Below are positions 39,201-46,162 of a stretch of DNA of 64,000 nt, in pieces. The translations under genes were made by a program, and so were the position numbers. The DNA comes from Carposina sasakii (lineage: Eukaryota > Arthropoda > Insecta > Lepidoptera > Carposinidae), in contig CP053152.1 of NCBI GenBank assembly GCA_014607495.2, positions 7,192,001 through 7,256,000 on the forward strand, written 5' to 3'. Each line of letters begins with the position of its first letter. Positions within the stretch are counted from its first letter, which is position 1. The notes under the pieces were generated by a model that saw nothing but the letters and a program-made list of their open reading frames with translations, had not been told where the DNA came from and did no database searches.

Positions 39201-39431
39201 CGCGCCCCCGCGCCGCCCGCCCCGCCCGCGCCGCCCGCCGCGCGCCCGCCGCCCGCGCCCACGGTGCTGGCGCTGGCGCCGCTCGACTACCCGGACGTGG
39301 TGGTTTCAACTGTGATGTCGAAAGCTCAAAACAAAAAACAATTGCAACACGGAAAGACTCATCCGTTGACGAGGCTCAACTTGAACCGGTCGAATAATAG
39401 ATGTTCGAATCCTGTATATAATACTATGTAG
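12170..39431 (+). CDS. ssh: Slingshot protein phosphatase (whole gene, 8 coding exons)
   Basis: Slingshot phosphatases remove the inhibitory phosphate from cofilin/ADF and so promote actin filament turnover. The coding exons are 12170-12223, 15486-15547, 27427-27592, 29934-30097, 33447-33512, 34607-34801, 37782-38051 and 38204-39431. All have AG/GT borders, and the phases agree at every junction, giving 2205 nt or 734 residues. The order of domains is the family's: MALVT N-terminus, the slingshot-specific N-terminal domain (about 39-236), a DEK_C-like domain (about 242-300), then the dual-specificity phosphatase domain (about 304-440) with active site HCKMGISRSA (Cys385, Arg391). The tail is Pro/Ala/Arg-rich. 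Human and fly proteins are longer at the C-terminus. Introns of up to 11.9 kb are filled with transposon remnants. Family assignment is near certain; the start and last 45 residues rest on sequence reading alone. Confidence 0.95.
12483..12725 (+). repeat. Dispersed moth repeat in ssh intron 1
   Basis: The stretch GGGGTAGGCAGAG ... AGAACCACATGGTGCCAC ... CTCCCAGAGCAGCATAGAAG recurs in reverse orientation at about 36808-37022 and as a fragment at about 14437-14506. It lies wholly inside introns of ssh. It is probably SINE-like; its exact ends were not determined. Confidence 0.7.
13379..14376. mobile_element. hAT-like nonautonomous element, copy 1
   Basis: Termini TAGTGATGTGCCGGA and (right, reverse complement) CAGTTATGTGCCGGA are flanked by near-identical 8-bp duplications ATATTCTT (13371-13378) and ATGTTCTT (14377-14384). 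The subterminal region carries GGATATCCGCGGATATGG-like steps. A second copy in opposite orientation lies at 62860-63971. Two retroposon copies and part of another repeat have inserted inside; no transposase frame remains. Confidence 0.82.
13565..13990 (+). repeat. Two retroposon copies in tandem inside the hAT-like element
   Basis: Both copies run from a GCCCGCGACTTCGTCCGCGTGG-like head (second copy diverged) through AAGTAGCCTATGTGTTAATC to a CTTTCGCGTTTATAATGTTA or similar end. Related copies are at about 46163-46378 and 60823-61045, and in reverse at about 10685-11025 and 63150-63700. Structure suggests RTE-like LINE 3' ends or a derived SINE. Confidence 0.75.
14385..15485. other. Rest of ssh intron 1
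   Basis: Holds a fragment of the GGGTAGGCAGAG repeat (about 14437-14506) and a single diverged unit of the 10.3-kb tandem array (about 14780-14905, with CGCGCTCGCTTCGCTCGC). The remainder is AT-rich without recognised signals. Confidence 0.5.
15486..15547 (+). CDS. ssh: ssh coding exon 2
   Basis: Sixty-two bases between TTGTTTCAG and GTAGGT encode an acidic stretch (DEAEISNDNSEGDVG) that fits the acidic, variable N-terminal linker of the family. It enters in phase 0 and leaves AG, which with the first base of exon 3 makes the Ser before LNECYF. Confidence 0.85.
15746..16249. mobile_element. P-superfamily-like MITE carrying a THAP start, in ssh intron 2
   Basis: A 504-bp element with terminal inverted repeats CTTAGATGAAAACAAAATAG at both ends (about 26 bp with few differences), flanked by the identical 8-bp duplication GTTCTTAA (15738-15745 and 16250-16257). 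An 8-bp duplication together with a THAP-type zinc-finger start inside (15914-16009) fits the P-element superfamily, whose transposases begin with a THAP DNA-binding domain. The rest of the transposase is absent. Confidence 0.78.
15914..16009 (+). pseudogene. THAP-domain N-terminal remnant
   Basis: A 31-codon frame begins MPSCAFVRCTNHSKKK and continues TWNHFSH before a stop. The C-x4-C pair after MPS and the following W-x-x-F positions match the first part of a THAP zinc finger, which needs a later C-x2-H pair that is missing here. It is read as the exon-1 stub of a lost transposase rather than a host THAP gene, because it lies between transposon ends. Confidence 0.7.
16250..17430. other. ssh intron 2, retroposon debris
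   Basis: A diverged retroposon fragment spans about 16290-16590 (TTTAAAAAGTAGCCTCTGTC, GATGTCGCGGGCAG). A GC-rich stretch at about 16590-16690 and an unassigned segment at about 16730-16990 follow. No exon with flanking splice sites was supported. Confidence 0.4.
17431..17767 (+). promoter_or_regulatory. ssh: Candidate alternative promoter and first exon of ssh
   Basis: A non-repetitive, GC-rich patch (about 17500-17610) is followed by an ATG in the context GCCATGG (17754-17756). The frame ATG GTT GCG TTC AG ends at a donor CAG|GTAAAC (17767/17768). The two leftover bases match the phase needed by exon 3, giving MVAFS-LNECYF. This would replace exons 1-2 and yield a protein lacking the MALVT start. 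Position, start context, donor and phase agree; there is no transcript evidence. The left boundary is approximate. Confidence 0.5.
17768..20589. other. ssh intron 2, mostly unassigned
   Basis: AT-rich DNA with a short retroposon end near 19018-19060 (CAGCCCGCGGTTCCGGCTTC). Apart from the GC patch at 19.3 kb nothing stands out. Confidence 0.4.
19260..19450. promoter_or_regulatory. GC-rich island inside ssh intron 2
   Basis: CCG/GCC-rich sequence in AT-rich surroundings. Open frames on both strands (poly-Pro or poly-Ala) follow from the triplet composition. A weak donor-like CATT|GTAAAT ends it. It may be a regulatory island or another first exon; no start codon here reaches exon 3 convincingly. 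Confidence 0.25.
20590..21550. repeat. AACCGACTTC...GAAGTCGGTT repeat family
   Basis: Opens with TTTAACCGACTTCAAAAAAG near 20590 and meets its complement GGAAGTCGGTTTTTCGTTT near 20664, with another such end at about 21530-21550. Between them are LINE-like scraps: GGGGGGCCTACGTCCAGTAATGGACTGCAATAGGC at about 21094-21130, and a segment at about 21140-21310 related to one near 28.9 kb. Confidence 0.6.
22134..22350. promoter_or_regulatory. GC-rich island, ssh intron 2
   Basis: Non-repetitive GC-rich stretch (GGCGGCTGGCTGCCCCATGG, GCACGCCGCCGCCGCTATAT) with no exon that can be phased to ssh. Possibly an enhancer or promoter; unproven. Confidence 0.22.
23066..24512 (+). repeat. Retroposon with about six internal tandem units
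   Basis: Starts ACTAGTGGCCCGTCCTCATT and ends with (CAAA)-type repeats then TTTATAATATTAGTATAG, the common 3' end of lepidopteran retroposons. Between about 23113 and 23880, six units of about 115-175 bp each repeat AATTCCCGTTTGTCCCGTTC plus GTGGGAATTTCGGGAAAT. The open frames within it are repeat translations. Confidence 0.78.
24513..26088. other. ssh intron 2, unassigned, with a GC patch
   Basis: Largely AT-rich. At about 25255-25392 there is a sharply GC-rich segment (GAGGCGACCGCGGCGGCCAG, CGGACGGCTCCGCAGCGGGC). It is bounded by AG- and GT-containing sequence, but the frame it would carry does not fit between exons 2 and 3. Confidence 0.35.
26089..26966. mobile_element. TIR element with repeated CATTTCATGAAATG palindromes
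   Basis: Long imperfect inverted ends run AGATACTT-(TA)n-GTCGTGGCCATAT and then contain two or three copies of the palindrome CATTTCATGAAATG separated by GGTCGAG or GGTCGC. The right end at about 26880-26966 mirrors this. Total arm length is about 100 bp including the TA tract. The interior (878 bp overall) has no transposase frame and includes a GAGCGAGCGGAGCGAGCG motif. It lies in ssh intron 2. Confidence 0.8.
26964..27131. repeat. Perfect-looking hairpin, about 46-bp arms
   Basis: Sequence from TCTGAGGTCACGCTCGTA through GAAGAACATGGTC (26964-27009) is repeated as its reverse complement from GACCATGTTCTTC to TGACCTCAGA (27085-27130), enclosing about 75 bp that ends in (TA)n. No mismatch was seen by eye. 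It abuts the right end of the preceding TIR element. Confidence 0.85.
27427..27592 (+). CDS. ssh: ssh coding exon 3 (start of slingshot N-terminal domain)
   Basis: Begins after TATTTCGCAG and encodes LNECYFANKGAAVVLG through QAHLQAMFYLLRPEETLKM, aligning with LSESFFMVKGAALFL and HLQVMINLLRCED of vertebrate slingshots. Donor ATG|GTCAGT, phase 0. GC content is far above the surrounding intron. Confidence 0.95.
27593..29933. other. ssh intron 3
   Basis: Two fragments of one LINE-like 3' region occur: a short one at about 27650-27720 and a longer one at about 28850-29010 (GAGGTAGACCTAAGAAGTGT, ATAATATAGATGAATGGAAG). A related piece is near 21.2 kb. The reading resembles a GRGRPKK LINE C-terminus, probably RTE-like. 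No exon otherwise. Confidence 0.5.
29934..30097 (+). CDS. ssh: ssh coding exon 4
   Basis: Starts after TTTGTACAG; encodes AVKLESAHPGRTRYLVVV and continues to DTSIKLDGDG, matching the conserved N-terminal domain. Donor GATGG|GTGAGT leaves two bases. Confidence 0.95.
30158..32658. mobile_element. hAT-like element split by a LINE, in ssh intron 4
   Basis: Ends TAGGGTTGCCAGG and CCTGGCAACCCTA (inverted, with further imperfect pairing through AAAGCCGGACAG) are flanked by 8-bp near-duplicates TCTGCACA (30150-30157) and TCTGCAGA (32659-32666). About 1.5 kb of its interior is a later LINE insertion. No transposase frame was recognised. Confidence 0.78.
31031..32206 (+). pseudogene. LINE reverse transcriptase, 5'-truncated, FADN at active site
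   Basis: A 391-codon uninterrupted frame covers the palm and thumb of a non-LTR reverse transcriptase: [72 protein letters not shown] and a C-terminus ending KKAYYTVQEYFNE. The usual F/YADD catalytic pair reads ADN, so the second catalytic Asp is Asn and the enzyme should be inactive. The endonuclease and ORF1 are missing. The 3' end at about 32440-32455 is a TTTGATTTGATTTGA microsatellite, as in CR1/L2-like LINEs. The frame is otherwise open, so the copy is fairly young. Confidence 0.88.
32659..33446. other. Remainder of ssh intron 4
   Basis: AT-rich unique-looking DNA; no repeat or signal recognised apart from a duplicated CAAAAATTTTATTTG at about 33276-33305. Confidence 0.45.
33447..33512 (+). 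CDS. ssh: ssh coding exon 5
   Basis: A 66-nt exon after GTCCACAG encoding GFSVCVCNRQHIFKPVSVQA, equivalent to vertebrate GFSVST...HIFKPVSVQAMW. Ends TG|GTGAGT inside the Trp codon. Confidence 0.95.
33513..34606. other. ssh intron 5
   Basis: Contains one short palindromic MITE (33767-33899). The rest is unassigned. Confidence 0.5.
33767..33899. mobile_element. Short palindromic MITE, family 'GGTCGATTC', copy A
   Basis: Ends GGTCTATTCCGACCGTCACA and TGTGACCGATAATCGAC pair. The middle carries TGTCCCTCTCC opposite GGAGACATAAAGGGA, so the whole element folds on itself. Related copies are at 41945-42088, 50591-50740 and 55617-55744. Confidence 0.72.
34607..34801 (+). CDS. ssh: ssh coding exon 6
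   Basis: Completes W-SALQTLHRA and encodes the AWCAYYEAHVHSDRSCLNEW block that closes the slingshot N-terminal domain. Acceptor TTTGTCAG, donor AA|GTAAGT. Confidence 0.95.
34802..37781. other. ssh intron 6
   Basis: A retroposon head and body lies at about 35018-35180 (GCCCCGGCTTCGCACGGGTG, GCATCGAAATCCGTCGCGTA). A reverse copy of the GGGTAGGCAGAG repeat is at about 36808-37022. The remainder is AT-rich without signals. Confidence 0.55.
37782..38051 (+). CDS. ssh: ssh coding exon 7 (DEK_C-like domain, start of phosphatase domain)
   Basis: Acceptor TTGTTTCCAG. Encodes DETERVIRCTLKEIMMSVDL and the FIDHEMLTILGQMD segment of the DEK_C-like domain, which in characterised slingshots helps engage cofilin, then IFDHVYLGSEWNASNLEELQ, the first strand of the phosphatase domain. 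Donor GG|GTAAGG. Confidence 0.97.
38204..39431 (+). CDS. ssh: ssh coding exon 8 (catalytic core and tail, stop codon)
   Basis: The acceptor CTCTTTTTCAG gives VRHILNVTREIDNFFPGMF, then the P-loop HCKMGISRSASVVIAYAMK with Cys codon 38379-38381 and Arg six residues on. From about 38560 to 39300 the exon becomes extremely GC-rich and encodes a low-complexity Pro/Ala/Arg/Gly tail. The last 45 codons return to AT-rich composition and end NPVYNTM-stop. The GC-rich part opens long frames on both strands that are by-products of composition. Confidence 0.95.
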
Positions 39432-39590
39432 AAGTATTTGTTTTTTATTTATTATGAATTCTTGCCAAACTCGATATTTTATCTTTCTAGAGTTTTATAT
39501 ACTATTTACAAAATGAAATCACAGTGTCCTTGTCTATCACGTAAATTGTATTAAGCGGCTGTTTGTGCGTAGAGAAATGTCGAAGGAGAG

Positions 39591-39596
39591 AATAAA
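39591..39596 (+). terminator. ssh: Probable ssh polyadenylation signal
   Basis: AATAAA lies 160 nt after the ssh stop codon, before the sequence returns to intergenic character. Confidence 0.6.
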
Positions 39597-39599
39597 CTC

Positions 39600-41730
39600 G
39601 ATACAACTGATGTACAATTTTACACTTGGGTTTCTTCTGTATAACCTAAAACAACATCTAATGAAATAAAAAATTTCCATGGCGTTACTAGTCGACGTTT
39701 TGCAAGTAGAAAAGTCATATGTTTATAGCTGTTTATTATAAATGTGAAAAATGGATATTTTTGGGCCCGCTTGCACCAAATGCCTAATCTAAAATTAACA
39801 TAGATTAGTACACATGCTATTTTATTATTTGTCATAGACTGAAAGACGCGTCTCGAATGTGTAATAGTTGCGTCTTGAAATTAATCTTGGATTTGGGATT
39901 ACATGCAGGAGAGGCCTTATCAACCTGAAATCATTGGCTTGCTGTTTAGCTACAAGGGCTTAAACGTAGTACCTACCATTGCTCCATGCAAAGTGCTCTT
40001 GGAGGAACAATTACAATGATGAATAGAGAGTGCGTTTCAAAAAATGATCCTTTATCTATATCACTAGCTTTTCGCAAGCGACTTCGTCCATGTAAAGTTA
40101 CGCCTTTTAGCACTTATAAAAACATAATTTTGGAAAACGCTATCCAATGATACATTTAGCGACACGAATAAAATTATACCTAACTAACCTCTATTTTTCT
40201 TGGATAGAAAAGGTATAATTTTATTGTATTTAATTAATTCCAAATTTGAATTCAACTCCTATTTTATCCCTGGGATTTTTTTCAAAATCCCTTACTGTAC
40301 TTGTACATCACAAAAGGAAGCCACGGTCCAGATTTCGTGTTAGCGGTTTTTAATGAACAAACAGACCGTCATTCGCTCAGTCAGTTTGATAATCGAGAGT
40401 TATTTCATGAAATTATAGAGAATATTGCAGCAATGGTACTTTGTCTAAATCTCTAAATCCCCTGAAAGGCTTTAAGCAAGAATGTCACTCACGATACACA
40501 CGTATTTATATTGAATATAAAAAAAACAATGAGCTGTGAATTGGCTACAGGCTCTTATCATTACTTGGATTTTATTCCTCTATGGTGGCTAGTTAATTTT
40601 CTGTCAAAATACTATACCAATCGAAGATCGTTTTACGTTACATGTTTAGAAAAACATAAACGATCCAGGATGGCAATCGCGCTATTGGTTTTAACCGAAA
40701 ATGTCTGAAACGATATCAATTGAACGTTTCAGGACGAAGCTAAACTAAAACTAAACTGCAACCGAAAACGTTCTATTGAAAGGTAAAAAAACGTTGTCAT
40801 TTAGCGCGATTGCCCTTCTGCAGCCATACGCGTAACTCGTTCGTTTGAAAATGCTTTGCTGGTTTTATTAAGTAACATTATTTTTTTTAGATTGTTAACG
40901 AGCGATGGTGTACAAACTAATGTCAATAAACCATTATGATTTATGAATGAGTTACACGGTAAGGCTACTGGCCTAACGTATACATCCATAAATAAAATAT
41001 GTAGGTACAAGATTCAAAGTTTAATAATTTATTATTATAATTATTTACATACTTTATAGCTGTCACTATAACTTTCAATGATAAAATAGGTCCTTTGATC
41101 GCGTGTAGGCGCAGTTGACTTTTAATGTTATTGCAGTATGAAAAGCGCACATGGCATGTAATGTAATTGATTAGGCAAATGCCAAACATAATCATATTTC
41201 TCCTACTTCACAATGTTATTTCACATAAACTGCATACGAGAATCGGATACGATTAATCGGATCATCCAAAATCGACTGTTTGGAGTCGTTTTCCTGTGAC
41301 GAATGCGACCCTTGGAATGTTTTGGATGTCGCTGATTTTCTTTGTCGTATTCTTTTGTTTTCTGCGCACTGTACCGAAGTCGAAGCCATATATTCCCCCT
41401 GGGTTGTTTCTGATCGAACACTCTGTCTAAAATTAGATGCAATGCAATCAATCGTTGTGTTCGCTACTCATAAATAAAGTGTCTGTGATTTTGGAATAAA
41501 AGATTTTCCCCTAAGCTTATTATAATTATTTGCAATTTTGTCATTCTGTATGGACGTGTCTATGAAACCTCTATTTACAAAATTGTTTTTAAATTTTGAA
41601 AGTACGGTATAATGGCAGTTTAATTTTTGAAATACCTACAATGAAAATTGTATTATATTTGTACATTTCTATCCAACCTTTTTAAGGAAAATGGTCGTGG
41701 CTATAATATGTATATGAAGTTAAATGATAT
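39600..41730. other. Intergenic DNA between convergent ssh and the WD40 gene
   Basis: A degenerate retroposon begins near 40063 (ACTAGCTTTTCGCAAGCGAC). A moderately GC-rich segment at 41220-41480 has short frames on both strands that match nothing I recognise. No exon supported. Confidence 0.45.
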
Positions 41731-41733
41731 TAA

Positions 41734-41914
41734 GGATGGTTTTATTGTCACGCCTTTCGGCAGCGCGGTCGGAGCTGTATGGGGTTAGTAGTTGCGTTTG
41801 AAAGTCGCGCGCTTGAATAGAGTTGAACAGCGCCCTTCGTTGAACACAATATTCATAGAGTTAAACAGCGCGCTGCCCAACGGCGCGTCTAGCGGCGTAA
41901 CTATAAAACCAGTC
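41734..41914. mobile_element. PIF/Harbinger-like MITE with TAA duplication
   Basis: Left end GGATGGTTTTATTGTCACGC and right end read in reverse GACTGGTTTTATAGTTACGC form imperfect inverted repeats; CAGCGCG motifs pair further in. TAA flanks both ends (41731-41733 and 41915-41917). Confidence 0.75.
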
Positions 41915-41944
41915 TAACACAAGCGCTAGTGCCAATGTCAATGT

Positions 41945-42088
41945 GGGCGATTCTGACCGCCACTTAATCATAAAGTAAAATATTGTTCTAGCTGTCCCTT
42001 TCTGTCGCAGCCATTTACATTAAGAATGTAGAAAGACAGACATAACAATCTTTAATATTAGGACTTATAATGGCAGTCAGAATCGACC
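41945..42088. mobile_element. Short palindromic MITE, family 'GGTCGATTC', copy B
   Basis: Ends GGCGATTCTGACCGCCACTT and GGCAGTCAGAATCGACC pair, and the centre has CTGTCCCTTTCTGTCG opposite AGAAAGACAG. The architecture is that of the other three copies. Confidence 0.78.
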
Positions 42089-42562
42089 ACAGTGGCCATC
42101 ATAGTATGCTGGTCTTTACGGGTGCTACTCACTAAAGCAGACATAAATCGTGTTATAACAAAACAGTAACATTGTTTAAGCTACTTATTGCCTAAATTTG
42201 GCAGATATTCAATACGTAGTGCTGTCAAATGTAGGTAATTTATAAACAGTGTCTAATTTTAGACCACTTTAAACGCAGTTTTGTAATAACACCGAAATAG
42301 TAACTATCAAAAGAAATACTTAATAAACCATTGGTGGATTGACTTTGTAGTTATGCTAATTATTTTCAACGAACTATACAGGGTGTAACAAAAGGGGGAT
42401 GTTAAGCGAAAACGTAGTATAATAATAATAGCCTATTACAAAGAACTTATCCCCAATATTTCAGACTCGATTATTTTTAGGAAAAATAAACATCTAAGTA
42501 ATTTTAGGTGTAAAATTTTGTGAATAGGTTCTCGATAGTTGGCTATTTTCATAGTATTTCGC

Positions 42563-42973
42563 TTAGAGCGCTTCACATACCCCTTCTGTTAGCTCCTGTA
42601 TAGTGCTGAATGCTACAAAATAGTCCGTTTTACTGAGTAGCGCCGAAAGTACGCTTTCTTCCAAAACATCTAACTGCTTGGTTTCAATAAGCGCAATGGT
42701 TATTGAAAAGTCAGACTGACTATGGACGGCGCGATAAGCCGTTGACGCTTGAAAACCGCTAGTGTGGTTTCTTACAGTTTTCATATTGATGTCAACCACT
42801 CGTAGTATATTGCCCTCGCAGCCTCCGCAAACCATTAGGGTAGTTTGCGGTATCAATTTTCCAGAATACAACTTGCAAGGGTTTAAGTCTGGCTCTATAG
42901 TGTCCAAGAGCTTACACGATCCGTAATCCCATAGTTGAATGGTGTCCTTTTCTTGCCAACTGCATGTTAATAT
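42563..42973 (-). CDS. WD40 gene exon 5 with stop codon
   Basis: Acceptor TTTCCTACAG. Encodes ILTCSWQEKDTIQLWDYGSC and MVCGGCEGNILRVVDINMK, with a C-terminal segment ending EGVCEAL. No canonical AATAAA was seen within about 400 bp downstream. Confidence 0.87.
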   Translation of the reverse strand: MLTCSWQEKDTIQLWDYGSCKLLDTIEPDLNPCKLYSGKLIPQTTLMVCGGCEGNILRVVDINMKTVRNHTSGFQASTAYRAVHSQSDFSITIALIETKQLDVLEESVLSALLSKTDYFVAFSTIQELTEGVCEAL

Positions 42974-45867
42974 CTGTAGGAAATATGACTTATGTAGTGT
43001 GTGTGTGTATTATAGTGATAGCTAGGGATCTTGTTTGTTTAGTTTAGCTGGTTGTAGTGATGGCGTGTCAGTGCCGGATTTTAAAGTGGACGCCTCGGGG
43101 CAACAAAGGAGCAGATGCCCCATTCTTAATTTTTTTTTCGATGTCTATTGTGATGCCCTTCTTTAGTGGAGGCCTCGGTTGCCCTCCCCCTAAATCCAGC
43201 CATGGGCATGTGGTCAGGAAGCCGAATAAGGGTTTTTAGTGAGTTCACATCTCTATATCGTTTGGGCCCCGTTTAAGCTTTAGGTACACCAGCACCCGTA
43301 TGATGAATTTGGTGAGAGCGTCATGTCTCACTTTTAAACGTCAAATTCACAGAGCTATTAATAACTAGATAAACTAAGTGTATGTACTTTACATGTAAAA
43401 AATAGACTTAAGAATTAGAATAGACACTCGTTTTCAAGCCAGGACTGAGTGAATTAGGGCTGATAGAAGTGGTTTGCAATCCCTTTTTACACACCAAGTA
43501 GAAACACTTGCCTTGTCTAGTTATTACTTATTACTTAGCTCTGTGGATTTGACGTTTAAAATTAAGACACCTCGCTCTCACCATATTCATCATGCGGGTG
43601 CAGCTACTTAAATTGAGGATATTTAATGACGTGCTATGGCGAATATGACAAAATTTGGGTATATAAAGCTTAGGTACGTTACTGTCTTTCCTGGTTTATC
43701 AAAATCCAATCCTTCGCCGCAGATGTGAACGCCGGTGAAGTAGCGCGTGGCGTACGGTTGTCGGTTATCCCAGCACACCACCGTGTCATCCCACCCTCCC
43801 GATATCATTTCATGGTGTGACTTCGGGTTGAAAGCGCATGCATATATTCTTGACGTATGACCGTCTACTATATTTTTCCTCTGGCTGAAAAGGTTTATGA
43901 AAATCTGTATTTCGTCGGGTTATAACCAAATCTATAAGTTATCTTATCAGTTGACTTTTCAATCATCTCGGCATTGAAAAGTTCCTAGTCCATTTGTCTA
44001 TAATTTAATTTCCCTAATGTCGATCTCAAGAGACTTCCACATAACAAGAGACATCAACATAACAAGGATACTTTACCTTGAGTAGAAAGCTCTCTCTTGG
44101 GTTTGCGCTTCTTCGTCATACATATTTAATTTGGCATCATCTCCGTATGTAATGAATTTACTGTAATGCGGATGGTAGGTCAAACCTAACGTCTGTCTTT
44201 TTTCTCGAATCGTATATAAACATTGGTCGTACTTGTATTTCCAACATTTAATACATCCATTCACATCTGCATGAACAACAAGAAACTCTAGGTACAATAT
44301 TAGAACTAGTTCCTAAGTTAATCAATTTAAGATACTCATATTCCAAGGACCACCCAAATCAATAAATTTTGGGCACCTCGTTTTACAAATTAATTATGGT
44401 TACAAAGGTGTTTGCTTTGTCAAAGATGTCACATACAGGTCGTCTACGGTTGAACCATAACCGCGTCTGTTTTGTCTTATAATTGTTGCCTCAAAATAAT
44501 TATGTCCATCGTACTCGTAGGTGCAACTTTAGACCTATGTACTAAGAGATACACCTTTATTGTAACTTCTTAAGCCTATTGCAGTCCACTGCTGAGCGTA
44601 GGCCTCCCCCAGTCATGCCACAAGGCTACTGCCATAGGGGTTTTTGTCTATAGTCAACACGCTGGGCAGGCGGGTTGGTGACCGTAGTCTGATTTATGGA
44701 CTATGTTGTCAACACGGGAGGCGCTGCTGCCCACCTCCCGGAAACCCTTATTCGCCACGAACAATACTCACGGGCAGGCATGGGGTGGTACAAACTACTC
44801 GTTGGCACCACGCGCCCAATTGTTGTAACTATGTTCATCATAATATGTACCTACGTAATCTATAAAGCCTTCTTTAGAATGAGAGTAGGTAGTGAGAGTA
44901 TCTTATCCTGTTACTGACATGAAGATAACAGCATGTTCGTGATGGGATGCGCCTTGCTGACGGGTCGGTGCTTGATGGCAGTGACCGGTCCAGGGTAGGA
45001 GCGGCATTCCTCGTCGGACAGCGTGTGTGTGCAGTCCCCGGAACTGCAGTCGAACAGCCTGATCGTGCCGTCCGTGAAACCAGCCGCAATATCCTTGTCG
45101 TCCTCAGTGTATTTGCAACACATTATTTCTTTGTTTGTGTCTCTGGAAATTATTTAATAAAGGCATCTAGCTATCGAATTTGACGCCTTTCCAGTAGAGT
45201 AGATGTGCTGTGCTACAAATTGCTATATCTAGATCTAGATGCGTTTTATATCCACCTATAATATTCCTTTGACATCAAGGTGGATTATCATCACACGCAT
45301 CCGTAGCATAATTAGGTATTACAACTTTGGTGGAAGGCTTTGTAAAAAAGGTACCTGCAACTACTTATGCTGTTTATCTGTATGGTAGGTACCTAGATTG
45401 AACTGTTCTTCCAAAGAATAAGTATACTTACATAAGGTAGGTACTCAATGAAACATAGGTACCTACCAACCAACGATGGAACTAGTAGCTAAAAAGTTCC
45501 ATCTAGTTACAGTGACGACCACGGTGTATTCCTTTATGTAGGAGGGGAGGTTACACAAACAACATGCAAGATCAAGCACAGTTAGCCATCTAGGTACTTA
45601 TAGTAACTAAAAGAGGAGAGCCACTTAATAAATAACTCACATAATCGATAAAACATTAACGTCTACGTGATAAATCTGGCTTTGTTCACTAGGGAAAGTG
45701 CGGAACTCCACGTTAGGGGTGGTCGTGTGTACAGTTATCACCTCTTGTTGCCGCGTCGTGGCGGCGACTGGCTTTACAAACTTGTGTATGATGGCAAAAC
45801 TTTTACGCGCTGTCTGCATGCTGGAGGGAGCCATTGGACCAGGCTCGGTTTTCCTTTGGGGATCCAT
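42563..45867 (-). CDS. WD40-repeat beta-propeller protein (whole gene, 5 exons)
   Basis: Exons, in transcription order, are 45867-45641, 45142-44919, 44266-44077, 43884-43683 and 42973-42563. All introns are GT-AG and the phases agree, giving 1254 nt or 417 residues. A basic, Ser/Thr-rich N-terminus of about 70 residues precedes at least six WD-like blades, recognisable by DGTIRLFD, NGCIKCWKY, DAKLNMYD, GGWDDTVVCWD, DTIQLWDY and GNILRVVDI. VDGHTSRIYACAFNP is a classical GH-to-strand segment. The last 80 residues contain a seventh, degenerate blade or a tail. WD40 proteins are scaffolds, so no reaction is implied and I do not assign an orthologue. Introns carry MITE and LINE scraps. The start ATG at 45867 is the first in frame. 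Confidence 0.88.
43288..43605. mobile_element. MITE with about 64-bp inverted ends, copy 1 (WD40 intron 4)
   Basis: The ends ACCAGCACCCGTATGATGAA and, at the right, the complementary TTCATCATGCGGGTGCAGCT enclose GGTGAGAGCG...TCACTTTTAAACGTCAAAT opposite ATTTGACGTTTAAAAT. The second copy at 54269-54577 is about as long and highly similar. No coding capacity. It sits in the 709-bp intron between exons 4 and 5. Confidence 0.85.
43683..43884 (-). CDS. WD40 gene exon 4
   Basis: Acceptor CCTTTTCAG. Encodes VDGHTSRIYACAFNPKSHHE, then ISGGWDDTVVCWDNRQPYA and HICGEGLDFDKPGKT. Donor ACA|GTAACG, phase 0. Confidence 0.88.
44077..44266 (-). CDS. WD40 gene exon 3
   Basis: Acceptor GTTCATGCAG. Encodes VNGCIKCWKYKYDQCLYTIR and SKFITYGDDAKLNMYDEEA. 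Donor AAG|GTAAAG. Confidence 0.88.
44575..44880 (-). repeat. LINE 3'-end fragment, WD40 intron 2
   Basis: AGCCTATTGCAGTCCACTGC followed by GCGTAGGCCTCCCCCAGTCA is the complement of a 3' region common in lepidopteran LINEs (GGGGGAGGCCTA...CAGTGGACTGCAATAGGCT). A plus-strand relative lies near 21.1 kb. Confidence 0.6.
44919..45142 (-). CDS. WD40 gene exon 2
   Basis: Acceptor ATTTCCAG. Encodes NKEIMCCKYTEDDKDIAAGF, DGTIRLFDCSSGD, and ends NMLLSS. The donor T|GTCAGT was chosen over the next GT because only it keeps phase with exon 3 and completes the blade LLSSY-VNGCIKCW. Confidence 0.85.
45641..45867 (-). CDS. WD40 gene exon 1
   Basis: Begins MDPQRKTEPGPMAPSS and ends within IYHVDVNVLSI at donor AT|GTGAGT. 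Basic N-terminal extension, then the first propeller strand. Confidence 0.8.
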
Positions 45868-46162
45868 GGTTGCTGACCAAGAAATTACTTAAATAAAAAA
45901 CATACTTTGCAGGACCTTTTAGCTATTTGCGAAAGTCACAATAGGCCCTAATCACAAGAGACATTACACAGAATTTAGCCGTCGCAACTTTCTAATTTAA
46001 TGAGTTTTTTGTATGTACCGACATAACCTATAATAGAACGGTTCCATTTTTTATTTATTTTTGTCACTCCTAGTGTCACTTCTCAATCTTATGACAGTTG
46101 ATGTTACAATCTGTATGAGTCGCTAGTGCTACGCTACTCGTATGTAGTAAGACAAAATATAG
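45868..46162. promoter_or_regulatory. Presumed upstream region of the WD40 gene
   Basis: Region 5' of the minus-strand start. No TATA box or other clear element was recognised. Inferred from position only. Confidence 0.25.

Noticed and set aside
38627..39397. 256-codon plus-strand frame overlapping ssh exon 8, with antisense frames of 111-181 codons
   Set aside because: They arise from the very GC-rich composition, which has few stop codons in any frame; the slingshot frame carries all family motifs.
44644..44917. Two 73-codon plus-strand frames in the WD40 gene
   Set aside because: They overlie a LINE 3' fragment in an intron and have no conserved content.
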